Positions 9,937 to 19,533 of a DNA stretch of 64,000 bases are shown here, piece after piece (the stretch's first letter is position 1; every line of letters begins with the position of its first letter). The notes beneath the pieces are model-generated. The model worked only from the letters and a program-made list of their open reading frames with translations. It had not been told where the DNA came from and did no database searches. Made by a program: the position numbers and the translations under genes. Location of the stretch: contig CM060732.1 in the NCBI GenBank assembly GCA_030704615.1, forward strand, positions 71,715,053 to 71,779,052, in the 5' to 3' direction. The stretch is from Takakia lepidozioides (Eukaryota; Streptophyta; Takakiopsida; Takakiales; Takakiaceae).

Positions 9937-12900
9937 TCAATCTGGGATGCCCAACTTGACGAAGTGCATGCAAAATAGACGAAGATGGAGGGATTGCTGA
10001 GACTCTTTTGGATCCAAGACGTCTTGATTTCCGTGAATAGAAACCTCTACCCAATCCTTTCTTCTCTTCAAACTCATTCCCGATCCATCCTGAACACGTT
10101 CAAACCTTCTTACAAGATGTGGGTGGAGAAGACCCGCAGCCATGCGTGTAGCCATTTGCGCTAGCTTTCCTCTCATGACACGAAGGTCACTCAAAAGATG
10201 GTTCTGAAGGGCCATGTTACCTTTCACACAGACTTCCAAACCGAGCATCTCCTCTGCGATGGCCTTCATGACAGTTGCCTGCGATTCATGGCGGGGCTGC
10301 TGCTCCCCCAAGACATTGCCAGCTGGAACCGTGTCTGGTGCAGGGGGATCAATGCCACACATGGGATCTGTGTCACACGGGGGCTCCGCAGCGGACAGGG
10401 GATCAAGGTCGAGCAGCTTGGCCATGCCCCCATTGAGTGTTCCAAGTCGTGTTCCACAAGTTCGGACAATTAAACCCTCTGGTACATGTGGCCGCAACAT
10501 CTTGGACACCTTCACTTGGTGCTTGCATAGGTTCCCTTCCATGGCGTTAGGGCAGTCACAACAAGCCCACTCGGATGCTGGATTGCATATAGTGTATATA
10601 GTGCCTGGAGAAGACATGTTTTTTTACCTTCGCAGGATCCCCCGTGTACTCGGGCAATTCCACGTTGGATTCCGGTATCTGCCCAGCCATCCACACCGCA
10701 TTTTGCACGAAAATGTTCCATCCTAGAGTTGCGAATGAACCCTTCAGCTTTCAAGGTCGAAATGTACAAGTAATGTGTGAGGAGGCTACCTGTTAGGATG
10801 TAGACCAACCAATCCAGTCGACGCCCGTCCATTTTCTGTCTTGTTTGGGACAACCGCCTCTTCAGGTTCGCATGGTACGCTTCAATTCCAACATTCGTAT
10901 CTTGTCCGGCATGTGGGATATTTCGAGCTCCAACAACCCACATGTCCACTTTCGGGATCCACCATTTGTGGATATACAGGAAGAACAGTTTAGCTGCGGG
11001 ATACTTTGTTTGTAACTCATACAATCTAAACACAACCCAGGCCTGCGCAAAGTCACCAATGGGACCACCTTTATTGTACATGATGTCACCCATACCTTGC
11101 AAGACATCGGCCCTTAACTGGGCATCCTTGATCTTCTCGATGGCATTCCTCTGCCAGGCCCTTCGAACATGCCAAAGGCACAGGAAAACCGGCATCCCTG
11201 GGAACGTATGCCTGAACCATCCACAAAACGGCATTAGCAAGGCCACTACAACACCACAATAGGACCACCACAAAATCAGATACAAGTATGAATCTCTGAT
11301 AAGTGCTCCCTGCTCGTGATCCCCTGATCCCCTTTGACTGAAACCCCTCATGCAGATCCGGTGAAGGCAATGAAAGGGGAATACATGAGCCCTCCTATGG
11401 CCAATGAAAGGCTGATAAAAATCACATTGTCGGATCAAACATGTGTTGGTCCTGATCCCCTGGTCCCCTGATCACCGATCCCATAATTGATCCCCTTTCA
11501 CTGATCCCCCATGCAACCCTACACTCTTGGTCCCCTCTACACGGATCCCCCGGCAGGAAACATTGTGATTGTTCCCCTCTCAGTGCTCCCCTCATGCAGA
11601 AGCAGGCAAGGCAATGGAAGTTCATTGGTAGGGGGGAGGGATTGAGAACAAACCGAATGGCGTTAATCTCAGCATTGGCATCGTAATGCGTTGGGATGCC
11701 AATCCGGCTGATCGGCCTGGAGCCTTGGACGAAGAGCCAACATCCAACTAGACAAATCGTTGGCATTGTTTCTTGAAGATATTATGTATGCAACAGGGAT
11801 GCCGTTCAGCCAAATGTCAAAGACCATAAGAGTATACATGGCATACTGCACACAAAGACGAAAATGTGCAATGTAAGTACTTTTGTTTTGAAAATAGGCG
11901 AAACATTTTACTAAAATTAATGACAAGAAATCACAGGAGGTGAACCCCGAACCCTGCAACCCCTTCTGTTCTCATTTTAGTATTATGTGATCCCCCCTGT
12001 GGGCTATGCCATGATCCCTTGGAAGGAGACCATCCCTCCATTATTCCTCTCTATAACCCCCCAAGGCATGCATTTGCTAAGCTGTCTTCCCTCCTGCCTA
12101 CGCACCCCTCACTACGAATCACACAAGTACCTGTCATGGTCCCAAAATGGTCCCAACATATACAGATTAATATACATAATGGAGTTTGGCCTATGTGTCT
12201 AGTCCCCTAATGGGCTGAGGCAGCCGTGGTGTTGAATCCAATAGGGGGATTAATAGGTCACTGGTGATGACCCAATGTCGTGATCCCCTGCACATCGGAT
12301 AAGGCTATGGTCCTCCTGTGCCCCTGCTCCCCATTGATCCCCTTCACAGTGAAAGATGTTATGCTCTCATGCTCCCAGGAGTCCACGCCGTCGATTCCAC
12401 ACACCTTGTGTTCATTCGTTCCGAAGGTCGCATCACAAGAGACGATACGTTTGTCACCCATTTGGAGCATTGTTTTTTTCTGAAATTTTGTTTGAATGCC
12501 AATGGCAAATTTGAGGTCGACATTGTCGCGCCGTGTTCCTCTAGCAGGGGCATCGGGCGTGTCCTCTTGATAGAAGAAAATACTCTGGGGCTGGGCCTCC
12601 TTCCACATCTTCAGACTGGTCCCCTCGTCCTTATGTCGCTTGAAAGTCTCACATGCCAGCTTGTCCATGATGTTTCTAATGTCATGCTCAAGCACAACAT
12701 CATCACGACACCACTTCTCTCCATTGACCTTGCTGTCAAATATTGTTGTTCATGTTGGGCCATGATTTCAGCAGGCGACAACCCAGCACATATGCTATCC
12801 GTTATCCACATCTTAGCCTCTTCACTAAGGTGAGGTGCGTGCGCGAAACGGGTGTTACTTGAAGTCGGGTCAATGTGGCCATGGCAGACCTTGTCACATC

Positions 12901-13075
12901 CATCAACATGATTTTTGTTGTAGTATGTTATGACAGCAAGAGAAGGATCCAGGTTGCATCGTCCAATCAAAACTGACAGAGGCAACCCCTCTTGATGGAC
13001 TCTCCCTAAATGACTTTCTTCCGTCTCGGCCCTTTGTGGTTGTTGTAAGAAGGCAATGAAGCATCCAGCACACAC
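9937..13075 (-). CDS. MULE transposase B (multi-exon, DDE plus SWIM zinc finger)
   Basis: Reading the minus strand, 13075-12611 encodes an N-terminal helical region. At 12695-12258 the sequence RIVSCDATFGTNEHK gives the first catalytic Asp (codon near 12433). At 11959-11660 YTLMVFDIWLNGIPVAYI and HYDANAEINAI give the second Asp (near 11681). At 11250-10512 come CLWHVRRAW (the C..H step) and NVGIEAYHANLKRRL, whose Glu (codon near 10882) completes the triad. At 10617-9937 WACCDC...LCKH forms a SWIM zinc finger. This is the canonical MULE domain order. The coding blocks are separated by introns or insertions, two of which (about 11300-11600 and 12240-12365) are full of GGGGATCA words. Role: nuclear transposase acting on the element's TIRs. 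All key residues are present, so it may be functional if splicing removes the G-rich blocks. The 5' exon is uncertain. Confidence 0.75.
11300..11600 (-). repeat. GGGGATCA-rich block inside a probable intron of transposase B
   Basis: On the plus strand this reads as repeated GATCCCCTGATCCCC-type words, the inverse of the array at 8225-8755. It lies between the second-Asp exon (ending near 11657) and the C..H exon (starting near 11250), so it interrupts the coding region. It most likely lies in an intron. A similar shorter block at 12240-12365 interrupts the gene after the first Asp. Confidence 0.6.
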
Positions 13076-13222
13076 CCTCTCCTGCCGTTCCTTCTCTTCA
13101 AAGAATGTTTATTGACATATATTACATTTGTGCGCTTGTCCTCAGGTCCATAAGAACAATGGAACCTGAACAACGATGAGAACTATGTCGGCGGAGTGGA
13201 ATACTCGGAGCAAGAGAGCATA

Positions 13223-13675
13223 TCATTTTGACAAAATAGAAGAGCAAACAATGCAAACAAGCAGCATGCCATTACAAAGAACACATAGAGACCATCCAGA
13301 AACCACAAAGGTGAAGGCGGACTTCATGACAAGAGAGCAACTATTGGCCCTTGGAGCTAAGAGCTCGCCCTCCTCATGCTTTCCCTTTTTAGGCACCGTT
13401 ATGTTGAAGTGAGTGGGCGCCTCTGCCCTTTCTTCCTCCCCTCTCACAAAATCGTTGATCCTGCTCCAAGGAATGACCGCAACATCCGTATATACATGAT
13501 GTCCACCTCCACTTGAAATAGTTGGAGTCCATATAAGCGACCTGTGGTTGAACCATCCGGGGGGATTTGCAATGTGCCACGCAGCTGTGATAGAAGGAAT
13601 GACGTGCGCAACTCCAAAGATCCAGTCATGATGCCCGGCACCCCTGCAGGAACAGTATACATCCGCAGACCACAC
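13223..13675 (-). CDS. Possible 5' exon of transposase B
   Basis: A 150-residue open stretch runs in the same direction as transposase B and lies about 150 bp upstream of it. It contains YCSCRGAGHHDW, a small Cys/His group, and several Trp residues. I do not recognise a specific domain. Position and strand make it the natural N-terminal exon, but no splice junction was confirmed. It could also be non-coding. Confidence 0.35.
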   Translation of the reverse strand: MWSADVYCSCRGAGHHDWIFGVAHVIPSITAAWHIANPPGWFNHRSLIWTPTISSGGGHHVYTDVAVIPWSRINDFVRGEEERAEAPTHFNITVPKKGKHEEGELLAPRANSCSLVMKSAFTFVVSGWSLCVLCNGMLLVCIVCSSILSK

Positions 13676-13909
13676 GCATCCTGCAGAAATAGTTTACAGC
13701 AGCAAAGTACACGCGCAAGTGCAGCATACACGTGCGCAAAGATGATCAAATCTGCGAGCAGCCGGAAACCCTAAATTTCAATACATCCACTCCGTTCATC
13801 TCACAGACCAAAATGGTAGGGGACGCGCATGGCCGTTGGATGGGGAGGACGACATAGATGAACAGAATGATAGCCACGTGCAAACAACCCTGACATTTGA
13901 CACGTGGAA

Positions 13910-14766
13910 GGGGGATCTCTCCCGGGGGGGGAGCGGAAGGATGGGGGATCACTCCAGGTGGTGTGGGGGATCAACGGAGAGGGGACCGCCATGGGGGGGA
14001 ACGATCACCTGTTCTGCCGTTGACGCGCGGGGGGGGGGGGGGGGGGGGGGGTGTTTAAGGGTGGGAAGACACGCGGCATGGCGGCGGCGGGGGATCAACC
14101 ACAGGCGGGGGGAGGGGTGGATCGGGGGTAGAAGACGAGAGGGGGATCAATGCCCGGGGGATCAACCGAGGCGGGGGGTCGCGGCCCAGGGGATCGCCAC
14201 GTGGATGGGAGGACGGGATCGAATGCCGGGGGACCGCGGATGACCCAGTTTTGAGGTTGGATGGATGCGCAGGGATCCTCGTTCAGGGAGCACCACGTGG
14301 CGGCCAATGGCTGGAGGGGGATCAGTCACCGCATTGGACGGGGGATCAAACGAGGGGGGGACCTGGCGATGGCCCGGGGGATCGCGCCTCCGATGGGATG
14401 AGGGGATCGACGGCGGAGGGAGTGCCACGTGGCGGTGGGCGTGCCATGGGGCCTTCATCCGGCCGTCGTCCATCCACTGCGCGGGAGGATGGCGGGGGGA
14501 TGAGGGGCGGATGACCCAGAACATCCATTGTTTTGAGGTTGGATGGATGAGTAGGGGATTGACGGTTCGGGGCAGCACGTGGCGGGCGATTAGGGGTGGG
14601 GGATCACTGCCGGTCCGGAGTGGGGATCAAGCCAGGTCGGGGGGAGCGGTGACGTGTCGGGGGATCGCGCCGTGGATGGGAAGAGGGGATCGGCGGCGGG
14701 GGGAGCGCCACGTGCCGTCCGATGGGTGGAGGGGGATCAGTCACCGCATTGGACGGGGGGTCAACC

Positions 14767-14798
<32 letters not shown>

Positions 14799-15165
14799 GG
14801 CGACGTGTCGGGGGATTGGGCCGTCGATGGGAAGAGGGTATCGACGGCGGGGGGAGCGGCACATGGCCTGTCAGTGTCATCGGGCCTTCATCCGGCCGTC
14901 GTCCATCCCTTGCACGGGAGGATGGCGGGGGGATGAGGGGCGGATGACACACAACATCCATTGTTTGTGAGGTTGGATGGATGCGCAGGGGATCAACGGT
15001 CCGGGGGAGCCGCACGTGGTGGGCGATTAGGGTTGGGGGATCACTCCTGGTCCGGAAGGGGGATCAAGGCGCATCGGGGGGAGCGCGTCGTGGATGGGAG
15101 GAGGGGATCGACGGCGGTGGGAGCGCCACGTGGCGATGGGTGCATCATGGGGCTGTAGTGTGAAA
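13910..15165 (+). repeat. Right subterminal repeat array of the MULE
   Basis: Several imperfect copies are present of a unit containing GAGGTTGGATGGATG, a GGGGATC(A/G)ACGG step, GCCACGTGGC and GGGGGATCACTCC. Clear unit starts lie near 14250, 14535 and 14970, and the same unit recurs in the outer right TIR near 16229. Uninterrupted G runs occur at 14029-14051 and 14769-14797. The block ends near 15165 with GGGGCTGTAGTGTGAA, which resembles the inner edge of the left TIR (CCCTGTAGTGTGAA near 328). This suggests that it once served as a terminus-proximal array. Confidence 0.7.
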
Positions 15166-15849
15166 AGAAGGGGCGTGAATCCCCTTCTGGGTGATTCTAA
15201 TCTGTACTCCTCCCCAGTTGAAGTCAAAGCAAAAGGAAGGAACGTTCTAGTGATCCAACCATCTTCACATGGCTGTGGGTTTCCCTTAGTTCGTTCGTGA
15301 TCAGAGTTCATGCAATCCTCATCCACGCCGCAGCGGAAGAGAAGACATGGATGGGGAGTTTTGAATTGTTCTTGCTCTTGGTTCTACTTTTATACAACAG
15401 CCTTGCCCTATGATCATAGCGCCAACAGTGCTGCCATGATCTTTTCTGTGATGCAACCAGCCCTATGACAGCGCTGAACACGACCCTTGATGTGAAGCTC
15501 CCTTGAGTAGTGACACGTCGGAAGCCCCCTTTGTAATGGTGACACAGATTTAGAGGGAGGCAGCTCAGATCTGCCATGAACTGCAGGGCCACTGGTCTCC
15601 TTTAGGGTTCATGTTTTCTTCATCTCATCTCTCCAAATTGGCCATCCCCCATCAACCCCTTTTACTGAGCAGCTCTCTCCCTTCCCAAATCCTTTTCTCT
15701 CTCTCTCTAATCTTGGTCTATAGGTTCCTCACTTCTTCAACATCAGCATATCTACCATGCAATGCAATGCACAACTCAGCCAGGCATCCAGTGCACCCAG
15801 CCTTGAAATCATCCTCGGTCACACAAGGCATAAACATCCCATTCATCAG

Positions 15850-15913
<64 letters not shown>

Positions 15914-16130
15914 CAATGACCAACCCTTCACACTACCTTTTTCCAAAAGAAGCCATTGTCCAAACAGCTCTTAGACTTTCTACAGGTTTCAACCAAATAC
16001 CCCAACAACCCTCTTTTCCCTTCAACTGTGAACCTCAGTTGTTCATACCCTGAGACCATGCTGGAAATTAGTTTCAAAAACCAAATCAGTGTCGGTGTTG
16101 CCTCTCCATCCACATTATCCTTTCTCGGGG
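15166..16130. other. Lower-GC segment between the right subterminal array and the right TIR, with a (CT)n microsatellite
   Basis: The composition changes abruptly from G-rich repeat to ordinary sequence and back. It includes a pure (CT)n run at 15859-15910. CT-rich tracts of this kind are common in plant 5' UTRs. A minus-strand frame at 15308-15592 has no recognisable domain. The segment may be host DNA captured by the element (Pack-MULE style) or a later insertion, but no source gene can be named. Confidence 0.4.
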
Positions 16131-16197
16131 GAGTGCGCCGTGGATGGGAGGAGGGGATCAATGGCGGCGGGAGCGCCACGTGGCGATGGACGCGTCA

Positions 16198-16616
16198 TGG
16201 GGCCTTCATCCGGCCGTCATCCGTTTAATTGAGGTTGGATGGATGGGGAGGGGATCGACGGTTCAGGAGAGCGCCACGTGGCTGGAGATGGGGATGGGGG
16301 ATCACTCCAACACTGGAAGGGGGATCAACCCAGGGAGGGGATCGACGGTTCAGGGTAGCGCCACGTGGCTGGAGATGGGGGGTGGGGATCACTCCGGCAC
16401 TGGAAGGGGGATCAACCAGTGAGGGATCCACAGCGGGGGGCCGCCACGTGGCTAGAGATCGGGCGGTCCTGTGGGGCGGGGATCAGGGGCCCGGCGGCGG
16501 GGGGGGCGGGGCAACGGGCGGAGGGTCGGAGGGGGGTGGGGATGATTTGACATGGGGCGTCCAGCTCGCCGACGAGGCTGCCGGAGCGGGGTTCCCCGGC
16601 TGTACCTCGCGGGCCG
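16198..16616 (-). repeat. Right terminal inverted repeat of the giant MULE
   Basis: This segment matches the reverse complement of 1-325. It begins at the GGCCTTCATCCGGCCGTC block. It then carries two copies of a subunit with GCCACGTGGCTGGAGATGG and GGATCACTCC (near 16270 and 16358), followed by a third variant near 16440. It ends in the outer tip CCGGCTGTACCTCGC. The left copy has one subunit fewer. Confidence 0.85.
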
Positions 16617-18080
16617 TACCCGTCAGCTCACACGCTTGCAATAAAATCAAGCCACATCCATATTGGGACCGGAAAAACATGACCTCTTGATTGATAACCG
16701 CGGGTAAATTTCCAAATCATGACATTGTGCATAACCGTATGTACTCCACCCCTGGAGAAAAAACTGTACGCAAACTCTCAAAAAAGTCCAAAACATGAGA
16801 CCCGCCCAACACCGACGTACACCGTGTAACAGTACTAGACATGGGCAAACGCTTGCCCCACCTCTCCTAATGACTTGCAAATCCTTAGGTACCACACATT
16901 AGATATCCGTTTTATCCATAGGTAGGTTGGCCATAATGGTTAGTATTGAATAGAAACCTATATGTAGTTTTGAGCCATGATTGGTTAGGGAGTTGGTATC
17001 CTATGAGCACAGTCTGAGCAGATAATGCGTGAGTGGGACAAAAAAACAAGTATGAGCACCATCCACGATTACATGTCGTAGGTGGACATAGGGTACTGCT
17101 ATGTTACTAGGGTCAGTTACATGGTCTATGAGTATATTTTAACAAAAACCCTATGTAAAACACAAATATTACACTACTTTTGATATTATGATATTATAGA
17201 CAGCAATATTTGGCTAGCAAAACTACCTCAAAATTTGTGATCATGCAAGCACGTTTCATTGGCGTAAAAAACAAAAATGCAGTACTTCGCCTACGAAACT
17301 ACTTCACTATTTGTGCTCACTCGACCACAATGAGTGTTGTTAGTGAAAATAACCAGTGTTGGGCGGTTCTCTGTATTCGTGACCAATAACCCGCGGGACC
17401 GGTTATGGATATATACCCACTACACCCGAGGTTCTAAAAAACTTTAATAACCTGCCGTGCTCGCCACCGGCGGGGCGCACATGCCCCCGCTTGGGTTTGG
17501 AACCGGCTGGGCATGAGACATTGTTTTTAATTAACCTGACCTGTGTGGGGTAAGATGAGACCCCCGGTTACTATTAATGATACTTGGTGGTAACCAGCGG
17601 TTACTTGTTCTAGGTTTAGCCAGCATCTCGTGTTTACTCTCTTATTCTTGGTACAATGATAAGGAAGAGGTCTTTGTGAATCATATGAACGCATACAAAG
17701 TGTGTTGGAATAAATATAGAAGTGCTATAGTTCACCAAAGTGCCTAAGCCGTAAGGCTCTTCTAACCGTATCCGTTACAAGGACCGGCAATTCTATCCCA
17801 GTTATTAGATTTATAATATATCTGAACCGGATTGGCTAACCGGCATTTAAAAGTAGCCAAATAACCGGAATGTAACAGAACCGGAAGACATGAAACGACA
17901 CTTAATAACCGGCTCTAGTGGTTCTTGAAAATCTTCAAAACCTAAATAACCTAAACCGGAGGTTCCTAGAAAACAGTCATAATGAAAATAAAAGAGAGAG
18001 TTTTATGTGAGTACAAATTTTGAAGGGAAGACAATAGGAAGCGTGCCATCTGACGGTACCTCGGTTTCACTATTAAATAC
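16617..18080. other. AT-rich intergenic DNA with scattered AACCGG words
   Basis: No gene is seen. From about 17380 to 17960 the hexamer AACCGG (often TAACCGG or GAACCGG) recurs many times. This may be the remains of an old repeat. The same word recurs in a similar AT-rich context around 44570-44670. Confidence 0.5.
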
Positions 18081-18084
18081 TTAA

Positions 18085-18240
18085 GAATCCAGATGAGTTT
18101 ATGCTGCGGTGCGGAGCGTGATGATAAGCCTGATAACTTTGCAGGCGGTGAGGATCCAGGTTTGATTCTTGATGGGAGGCCCTTGTAGTGTAACCGGGTA
18201 TTAGTATTCCAATCTGTGTAACCCAGGTCTCTCATGTAAC
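18085..18240 (+). repeat. Possible tRNA-derived SINE remnant
   Basis: CCAGGTTTGATTC near 18157 resembles a Pol III B box. GCGGTGCGGAGCGTGATGA about 50 bp upstream is a poor A-box candidate. There is no clear tail. Low confidence. Confidence 0.25.
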
Positions 18241-19533
18241 CTTGGTTAGTCCATTTTATACTTAGTCAAATTTCGAGACCAAGTGTGAGTTACACCACGT
18301 GGAGTTACACTAACCCAATATAACCCCAAGTGGAGTTACACGCCTTGTCATGTAACCCAGTGTAACCCCCATTGGAGTTTACACTCCTTCAGTTCCATGT
18401 CACTATCAAGAGAGGGTGGGGAGGATTTGACATGCCAGCGCACCATCCTGTCAGAGGTTGCACGTGTGCATTAAGCTCTTACATTATTCCTATTATCATT
18501 GGTTTCACAATTTTGTCCGGTGCACATATTTTCGTTGCAATGTAGCATCTTCTTAGGATATTTCAGGAATCTATGGAATATTCTACTTTGCTGTCGTGAG
18601 TATGTTCACACGCTACCCAACCTCATTGGTTATATGGGCGATTTGCACCCTAGCCATTGGACCATATGTTGGATTCTAAAACTACATGTAGATGTATTTA
18701 TTTTATACTAATGTCTTACTCTAGCAATTAGATTAGGACTTGAGACACATCATAGTGAGAAGCTTAGGCCAGGTTGCATAGGCGCTTCCAATCAGCCCCC
18801 AAGGAACCAGGCCAAGATGGAATCTCCTCTCCAAAACCTTCAAGGGCATTCTATTTAAGCAAATGAGGGGGCTACAAAGTTGGGGGCAATTGGAAGTGCC
18901 CATGGGATCCCTTAGATTTCAGTTTCCAATTGTGAAAAGCTGAGACTTTTTTGTTTCCAATGTGTAAACACCACGTTACATTCTTTGCGTTGGTGACACA
19001 TTGGCTGTTTAACTTGGGGGCCTGTGCTCTTGGAGGGGGATATGCTCTAGCTCAAACAATATGCAACTCATGGCTTTAATGTAATGGCATGTATGGTGAG
19101 TGTGAGTTGAGTGCTGGAATTGTGATGTGGTAGCTCTTGGCAAGTGATTCTAAACCGTCTACAAAGACACGCTCTCCAATTGTATCCACTGGAAAAAATC
19201 ACTCGTAGGAGCGGAAAAGTTGAAACCCTAGAGCATAAACTTTGCTTCACAACTTACAAGCTGTATTATGAGAATCCATGTTGTTGCGAAGAACTTACCA
19301 TAGAAAAGACATAACACATAACACATAAACTGCTAAACTACATGTAATGGTGGTGCAAGAATAAAGTTGTGGTGATTGAGAGAGAAAGAGAGGGGGGCCT
19401 GCAGAAGCAAGCCTACTTTTCGTATATTTCACCTTGAAAGGCTCTACTGGCATTGCTAAAATTCATGACTTACCAGAATGATCTGTACTTTCCTGGTATA
19501 ATAACCAAAATAGGTCCCAACACATGTAGTAGA
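18240..19533. other. Intergenic DNA downstream of the glycosyltransferase gene
   Basis: No coding feature is supported. Around 18285-18390 the phrase GTGGAGTTACAC and close variants (GGAGTTTACACTCC, AGTTACACGCC) are repeated, a short irregular tandem repeat. The rest is unremarkable. Confidence 0.5.

Larger units (their letters stand above)
1..16616. mobile_element. Giant Mutator-like (MULE) element, about 16.6 kb, with long terminal inverted repeats
   Basis: Bases 1-325 reappear in inverted orientation at 16198-16616. The outermost 60 bases match with only one or two differences. The enclosed DNA carries two DDE-type transposase genes (minus strand, both with the N...E..H motif of MULEs), SWIM zinc-finger segments and a Ulp1-like protease. 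Proteases of this kind are known as passengers of some plant MULEs. The left end abuts the window edge, so the exact left terminus and the 8-11 bp target-site duplication expected of MULEs cannot be seen. The right terminus is near 16610-16616, after the sequence CTGTACCTCGC. The size is large for a MULE, and internal GGGGATCA arrays account for part of it. It could instead be two or more nested elements. I am confident it is a TIR DNA transposon and less confident that everything inside belongs to one element. Confidence 0.82.

Noticed and set aside
14265-14936. 223-residue Gly/Arg-rich frame and its Pro-rich antisense partners
   Set aside because: They are artefacts of G-run repeats in the MULE subterminal array.
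15859-15910. (CT)n run with Ser/Leu-repeat translations
   Set aside because: Simple microsatellite; the open frames come from the repeat.
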